The position numbers were made by a program, and so were the translations under genes. Under the pieces are notes generated by a model that saw nothing but the letters and a program-made list of their open reading frames with translations, made no database searches and was not told the DNA's origin. A stretch of DNA of 7,097 nucleotides from Candidatus Gastranaerophilales bacterium (GTDB lineage: Bacteria > Cyanobacteriota > Vampirovibrionia > Gastranaerophilales > Gastranaerophilaceae): positions 1 to 7,097 of the forward strand of contig JAJQFK010000226.1 of assembly GCA_021201175.1 (NCBI GenBank), read 5' to 3'. Numbering within the stretch: the first letter of the stretch is position 1; every line of letters starts with the position of its first letter. Of this stretch, positions 6,370 to 7,097 are shown one piece after another.

Positions 6370-6684
6370 ATGAATATTTCACCTATAAGTTTTTCCGGTA
6401 TTATGAAGGTATGGAAAAGCCATGATGGCGCTGTGTGCAGAACATATTATCCTTGTAAGGATGAAAAACTTGCAAAGATTGCAGACAAAGAAGACTTTGA
6501 TTATGTAATACAAAATGAAAGGATAAGCATGCTTATTGATGACACATTAGGTCATGATGAAAAATGTGAACATTCATTTCTTGGGGAAACCCTTCCTTTT
6601 TATAGTCGGGAAATGGATGAAATTAAAATTATAAATAAAAGAAAAAATCGTGATTCAATAAATTCGTTGTGGTATATAGTATAG
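6370..6684 (+). CDS. Orphan small protein with an ISFSG-type N-terminus
   Basis: A 104-residue protein I do not recognise. The start is well supported: AGGAGAGG at 6357-6364, 5 bases upstream of the ATG. It opens MNISPISFSGIMKVWK, then is hydrophilic with scattered cysteine and histidine (C22, C29 and CEHSF near residues 66-70) and a lysine/asparagine-rich end (IINKRKNRDSINSLWYIV). There is no membrane segment or signal peptide. I recall many small orphan proteins in Gastranaerophilales genomes that begin with an ISF-S/T-G-like segment followed by a variable body; this would fit but needs checking. It stands 114 bases after the aminopeptidase with its own ribosome binding site and possible leader stem, so it is probably a separate unit. 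It is followed by an inverted repeat and a terminator hairpin. Confidence 0.7.
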   Translation: MNISPISFSGIMKVWKSHDGAVCRTYYPCKDEKLAKIADKEDFDYVIQNERISMLIDDTLGHDEKCEHSFLGETLPFYSREMDEIKIINKRKNRDSINSLWYIV

Positions 6685-6699
6685 TTAATTTATCAGAAA

Positions 6700-6750
6700 A
6701 TTTCCTGAAAACAAGTACAGCACAAGCCACAAAAGACGTTTCAGGGAAAT
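6700..6750. repeat. Imperfect inverted repeat with 28-base loop
   Basis: ATTTCCTGAAA (6700-6710) pairs with TTTCAGGGAAAT (6739-6750) over 11 pairs with one bulged G. The loop is 28 bases. It lies just past the stop of the orphan gene. It has no following T-run, so it is not a standard intrinsic terminator; it may be a 3' UTR stem or a trace of a mobile element. Confidence 0.5.
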
Positions 6751-6819
6751 AACATCAAACCCTCCGCGAAATTAGGCTGAATCGCACTATTAAAATGCCT
6801 TATAGACTTTATAAAATAA

Positions 6820-6858
6820 AAAATCGATAGAACTCCCGATTGGCATTCTATCGATTTT
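6820..6858. terminator. Bidirectional intrinsic terminator between convergent genes
   Basis: A perfect 13-base-pair stem, AAAATCGATAGAA (6820-6832) with TTCTATCGATTTT (6846-6858), encloses a 13-base loop. A T-rich tract follows on the + strand (6862-6882), and an A-rich tract precedes it, giving a T-rich tract on the minus strand. It lies between the + strand orphan gene and a minus-strand gene ending at 6881, as expected for a shared terminator. Confidence 0.85.
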
Positions 6859-6880
6859 AAAATTGTTTTTGTTTTTATTT

Positions 6881-7015
6881 TTACAATAATTGATCAAGCT
6901 TCTTCAATTCTGTAAACTTTTGCTCGTATTCAGCTTTTATTTTTTCTGCTTGTGCTTCTTTTAAACGTTTTTGTTCAAGTTTTTCGCCAAATCTATCTTG
7001 CAAGTTAGCTTTCAT
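6881..7015 (-). CDS. Charged helical protein, C-terminal piece or small protein of 44 residues
   Basis: Read leftward, this frame ends with TAA at 6881-6883, just before the shared terminator. From the ATG at 7013-7015 it encodes 44 residues rich in lysine, glutamate and glutamine (for example EQKRLKEAQAEKIKAEYEQ), almost certainly a long helix or coiled coil, ending LKKLDQLL. AGGA on the minus strand (7023-7020), 4 bases before the ATG, could be a ribosome binding site. The frame stays open further upstream to TAG at 7055-7057, with protein-like residues GLFEKLDQEA. Beyond that comes EHLSVDDEMF and another stop, TGA at 7088-7090. This looks like the tail of a longer gene that has been interrupted, or a small gene starting at the ATG. 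No family is recognised, and the 5' side continues past the window. Confidence 0.5.
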   Translation of the reverse strand: MKANLQDRFGEKLEQKRLKEAQAEKIKAEYEQKFTELKKLDQLL

Positions 7016-7097
7016 AGCTTCCTGATCAAGTTTTTCAAATAATCCCTCAGTGCACTAAAACATTTCATCATCAACCGACAAATGCTCTCATTTGAAT

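Noticed and set aside
7055..7057. TAG recoded as an amino acid
   Set aside because: Other genes in the window use TAA and TAG as normal stops (for example TAG at 6682-6684), and a TGA also interrupts the frame, so decay is simpler.

Overview
The window is AT-rich bacterial DNA from a diderm that makes lipid A. Its core is a tightly packed, co-directional block on the + strand: lpxD, lpxC, fabZ, lpxA and an M29-type metallo-aminopeptidase (1996-6255). The gaps between these genes are 3 bases, a 1-base overlap, 17 bases and 2 bases. The lineage is uncertain. The AT-rich composition, separate lpxC and fabZ, and a small orphan protein opening with an ISPISFSG-type N-terminus (6370-6684) remind me of Gastranaerophilales (Melainabacteria/Vampirovibrionia) gut genomes. 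That is recollection, not proof.

Region 1-813 holds the remains of an MsbA-like ABC half-transporter. It has an in-frame stop in the membrane domain and is cut off shortly after Walker A, so it lacks most of the ATPase core. Region 814-1995 looks like an accessory or decaying interval. It contains a 122-residue orphan domain protein (867-1235), about 310 bases with no convincing gene (1297-1608), and a small minus-strand ORF (1609-1863). A GC-rich palindromic sequence sits in frame inside that small ORF, in the manner of palindromic elements that insert into coding regions. The stretch 1864-1995 probably carries divergent promoters for the small ORF and for lpxD.

Region 1996-6255 is the lipid A operon. 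LpxA acylates UDP-GlcNAc, LpxC deacetylates the product and LpxD adds the second acyl chain. FabZ works in fatty-acid elongation and competes for the same 3-hydroxyacyl-ACP pool. lpxB is absent; the aminopeptidase occupies the position after lpxA where lpxB often lies. Catalytic residues of all five enzymes are visible, but LpxC lacks the usual GLHSG-like N-terminal motif and LpxD has a longer loop than E. coli LpxD.

Region 6370-7097 has a 104-residue orphan protein with its own ribosome binding site, an imperfect inverted repeat, a strong hairpin that looks like a bidirectional terminator (6820-6858), and the 3' end of a minus-strand charged helical gene whose upstream frame is interrupted by two stops. 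I see no rRNA, tRNA, CRISPR array or complete insertion sequence. No clearly new multi-gene system is evident. The best leads are the palindromic element inside the small ORF and the orphan domain protein.
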